Made by a program: the position numbers and the translations under genes. Positions 60,747 to 64,000 of a stretch of DNA of 64,000 nt are shown here, one piece after another (position 1 is the first letter of the stretch; each line of letters opens with the position of its first letter). The notes beneath the pieces are model-generated. The model did no database searches. It was not told the DNA's origin and worked only from the letters and a program-made list of their open reading frames with translations. This stretch comes from Druceiella hillmani (Eukaryota > Arthropoda > Insecta > Lepidoptera > Hepialidae). The DNA lies in NCBI GenBank assembly GCA_039881145.1, contig JAYKKI010000052.1, forward strand, positions 8,747,501-8,811,500, written 5' to 3'.

Positions 60747-63700
60747 TTAATGCTCTAAGTGATACCCAAGGAATCCGGGATATATTGTTAATTAGGTATA
60801 TGAGACAACCACATAATGCCAGAGGCAGACATGGCCAGAGTGTGAGTGTCCTTCAAAGAGGTTACGCATAAATAGGAAACAGGTGATTACGTAGAGAGAC
60901 GAATTAATTTCACTCTCGCTTATTTGCCTTTAATTAACGAAAACATTGTTTTCTCAGTTGTAAATGTATGCTGCTTAAATAAGAATATTAATTTACTTAT
61001 ATCTCTTCCCCACGACAATGGCTATCTCTGTATTCAATAAATACAAGAGATTCAAAATATGAACTTGTATTTTTAGACTTGGAGAATATATAATTTGTTC
61101 TTACACAAATTTAACACTTTTAAGTTATTCTACATATTAAAAGTTAATACTTTACGATTATTTAAGATTAGCATCGGTACCTTAAATGCTGCGAGGATAA
61201 AATATTAAATATGTATAGGTTAAATTTCTGGGTTGAGCTATAAATATGCATGGTCAACAAATACACTTAATATTTGTTGAAGATATCTGCATCGAGGTCA
61301 TCTGCTACCTTAAATGCTGCGAGGATAAAATATGGGATACATGTACGTTAAATATCTGGGTTAAGCTATAAATATGTATGGTCAACAAATACACTAAATA
61401 TTTGTTGAAGATATCTGCATCAAGTTCCCAAATTGGTCGTTAATTTAAGATTCGGAGAAATTTATTCATAAATACTTTTATTTCGTTAATTCACGATGAA
61501 TATAAATTTTGTAAAAAGCTTTTTATTTGCCTTTTTCATTATTAGATGGCGGATATTATTTTATTTCATATTGCAGTACTTGTCAGAACGAACATAATGA
61601 TATATTTCTGTATTAGGAACTAGGCTTCTTTGTTTTAGATCGTGAATGGGAACTATTGTTTTTTCAAATTGATTAAATATTGGCACAAAATCTGTCCACA
61701 TAAATCAATGTTTTGCCTAAGTTTGAATGTCACTGGAAGATCTAGCGGCAAAACAATAAAAATAGTATACGTATGCAATTTATTATTTTACAAAACTTTA
61801 TGTGTGACATAAATTAGAATGTAAATACATGCGGAGAAAATGACAATTTTCGCCATAAAACAATTTATAATTCCCACAGTGGTAAAGTGATACCGCAAGA
61901 TATGGCAAATTGTTTTTGCACGAATGACTTTTATTATTTTTAATCGATCTATTGTAAGCCTGCTTTTGCTTTCAACATAAATAACCTACTTCTCTAATTG
62001 TTTTTGCTCTCAACATAAATATCCTATTTTTGTAAATATACATTGAAGGAAGTATTATATCAGAACTTACCTGATATTGAAAAATACAATCGTTAAATTA
62101 GTTAAATTGCCTATAATTATTTAATTGCTAATAGTACATGCAATGTGATTCTAATATTAAAAAAAAAAATGTTTATTAAATACGAATCATACATTTTTAA
62201 ATATGCGTTTCATATATAATAGATATGCATTTTTTAACATTATTGTTTGGTTTTGTAGTTTTTACGCAATGAGCAAAATCTTAAAAAAGTGGAATAAGTC
62301 AGGATCTGACTAGAAAGATTTTCGTATAATATTTTTAAATATACTAATATTTTTAAATATACTTTTATATTAAGATATGTTTGAGATAATATACTTAATT
62401 TCTTCGCAAATATAAAGTTCCATCGAGCAGCTTATGCGAAAAACAGCTATCTGAAAGACAAACGAATACGGATCTCACGAGGGTTCCGTTTTACTTTTTG
62501 AGCTCCGTAAAATTAAAAAAGAATAATGGCAGTTCCTTATAACTGCAAGAAATAAAGTCTTATTATTTTATTTTAGTTTATAGAATATACTATATGCCGT
62601 AAACTAATTCGTATATACTAAATATAATCTACTACATACCTTGCTACCGTTTTATGACCTTAATTATAATTTTCAAAAGAAGCCTTTATTTTTTCCGTCT
62701 GTCTAGATTATATAAAATAATATATTTATTTTCTGCGGTTTTTCATCATTTATCCTTGTTTTTGTTTGTGTATATAAACAAGTATTTAAGGTTTTTTGGG
62801 TCACTGAGTGCTTCAGATATAATACAGAGTAGCTCACGTGCGATTGTTTGTTATTGGCAAATTACAATATTTCTTGGATTCTGACACTATTTTTTAAGAA
62901 TTTTTTGTAAGCTAATTTTAGAAGCTTTGCTGAAAATATCCACGAAAATCGAAATAAGAGGAAGCCCCCCATTATATTCCTCTTCTCCATTTCCAAAAAG
63001 ACTAAATATAATTATGAAAAATAACAGTATTACCGAAAGTTCAGCTAAAGTTTACTAGGAAACCGAAGCGATGACTCCAAGCCTCGTAGTTTTTAGGAGT
63101 TTACTATATTTTTAAGTCTGTTATAAATATTTTACACAATAGGTCACAAATAAACAAATGCACGTTTTTTCGTAAGTAGAAATTACTTCATTTTATAAAA
63201 ACCTATTGATGAAAATGATATTTACTTTTATAAATATTAAACTGTGTTTTTCCTACCCTTCTATATTCTAAAACAACAATTTCCAGTAAAATGAAAGATT
63301 CCTTAGTGGAAAACTTAAGTTTTAAATAATAATAAAAAAACAATTATTTTAATCACAGTAAACTAAAGTATATTTGTGCGAATTTGCAATGACGTACCGC
63401 AGAACATCGACTGAGATGGACGCTTCTTAGTTTATTTTAGCCTTTAGCTGCTCCAAGTTCGTAAGAGGGCTCTCAAGATCTCTTGAGATAACCCATAGAA
63501 AAACGAGTTAGCTGGGGTTTAGGTGGGCATCTGGGTGGCCAAATTATGTCTCTAAATCGGTTTATGACTTTTACCGGAAATAGCACTCTAATTGTATCCA
63601 TGGAGATCCTAACTGTGTGGACAGTGGCCCCATCTTGCTGAATCTAAACATCTGACTCGTCAACATCCTCTTCTCGTAGCTGCATTACAAAAAAAATTTT

Positions 63701-64000
63701 AATCATTTGGATATACCACTCGCTCGTCACTGTAACCATTGCACCGCGGTAATTCTCGAAGAAAAATGGCCCGATGATTTTTTAGACGAAATTGCGCACC
63801 ATACAGTAACTTTAAGGCTATGTAATACTTTCTGATAATTTTCTTTTTTATTGCTGGACGACCAGTAACGATAATTTTGACGATTTACGTAACCTTTAAG
63901 ATGAAAGTGTGATTCATCACCAAAATAAATATTGTCCATCCTATTTTCTTCTAAAAAAATCTTTAACGTTTCCTAACAGTAAATTTTCCGCTTATTGTAA
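60747..64000. repeat. Duplicated segment, right copy (partner 40527-43932), cut by window end
   Basis: Same-strand partner of 40527-43932. Similarity continues to the last base of the window. The reading-frame-sharing subunit lies at 60811-61075, and its 61188-61425 part has two, not three, copies of the 128-bp unit (start points 61188 and 61316). The open frame at 62654-62884 corresponds to that at 42530-42790; neither is recognisable. Confidence 0.92.
63395..64000 (-). pseudogene. Tc1/mariner-type transposase remnant (right copy, truncated by window)
   Basis: The minus strand from the right edge reads through 'MDNIYFGDESHFHLKGYVNR', 'QKVLHSLKVTVWCAI' (open 63939-63727) and then, after a frameshift, 'ENYRGAMVTVTSEWYIQMI', 'IQQDGATVHT' and 'IIWPPRCP'. 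The DD(E/D) family's first (FGDES) and second (QQDG) catalytic regions are visible. The third is broken by a frameshift. It lacks the stop after 'WSSSN' that the left copy has. It likely continues past 64000, since the left copy extends about 180 bp further. Confidence 0.87.

Noticed and set aside
1..64000. CRISPR array
   Set aside because: The tandem repeats found have no regular repeat-spacer alternation with unique spacers, and the DNA is eukaryotic in character.

Overview
The window is AT-rich, gene-poor eukaryotic DNA, most likely from an insect or other arthropod. That call rests on its mobile-element load: Ty1/copia retrotransposon remnants, a Helitron with a Pif1-type helicase and CTAG-T ends, Tc1/mariner-type transposase remnants, a tRNA-derived SINE, fold-back elements, and many (AT)n/(GT)n microsatellites. 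I found no intact host protein gene, rRNA or convincing tRNA gene, and nothing bacterial. Nearly all open frames are short and have no recognisable domain. The exceptions are fragments of transposable-element proteins broken by stops and frameshifts.

Layout. 0-20 kb: unique-looking AT-rich DNA with two SINE pieces, microsatellites, several short minisatellites (40-bp unit near 7.2 kb, 30/40-bp near 11.6 kb, about 76-bp near 13.3 kb, a 160-250-bp unit at 18.7-19.4 kb) and two CpG-containing islands that may be minus-strand exons. 20.1-20.65 kb: four tandem copies of a 126-127-bp repeat. 21.9-26.1 kb: a decayed copia element on the minus strand, flanked by possible LTR remnants and two perfect palindromes. 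28.1 kb: a minus-strand Helitron 3' end. 32.4-32.66 kb: a dense, 10-bp-phased array of heat-shock-element motifs just upstream of a TATA-like box. 33.2-36.17 kb: a second decayed copia element on the plus strand. 36.18-38.5 kb: a Helitron helicase pseudogene with its 3' end. 39.3 kb: the best SINE copy.

40.5-43.9 kb and 60.75-64 kb form a closely related direct duplication that runs off the right edge of the window. It carries a 128-bp minisatellite (three copies on the left, two on the right) and a minus-strand mariner-type transposase pseudogene. The right copy is preceded by an internally deleted copy of the Helitron coding region and by an inverted copy of part of the duplicated unit. 45.25-46.12 kb is a fold-back element with arms of nearly 400 bp. 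49.5-52.2 kb and 56.99-59.45 kb are an older, diverged direct duplication. Part of the same family is inverted at 54.1-54.9 kb, giving an imperfect inverted repeat with arms of about 0.8 kb.

No genes here work together as a pathway; the region reads as a graveyard of mobile DNA. The strongest signal not explained by ordinary decay is the heat-shock-element array at 32.4-32.6 kb. It lies about 0.6 kb upstream of the copia gag remnant and may be a heat-inducible LTR or a displaced Hsp promoter. All similarity statements were made by eye; no alignment or database search was run.
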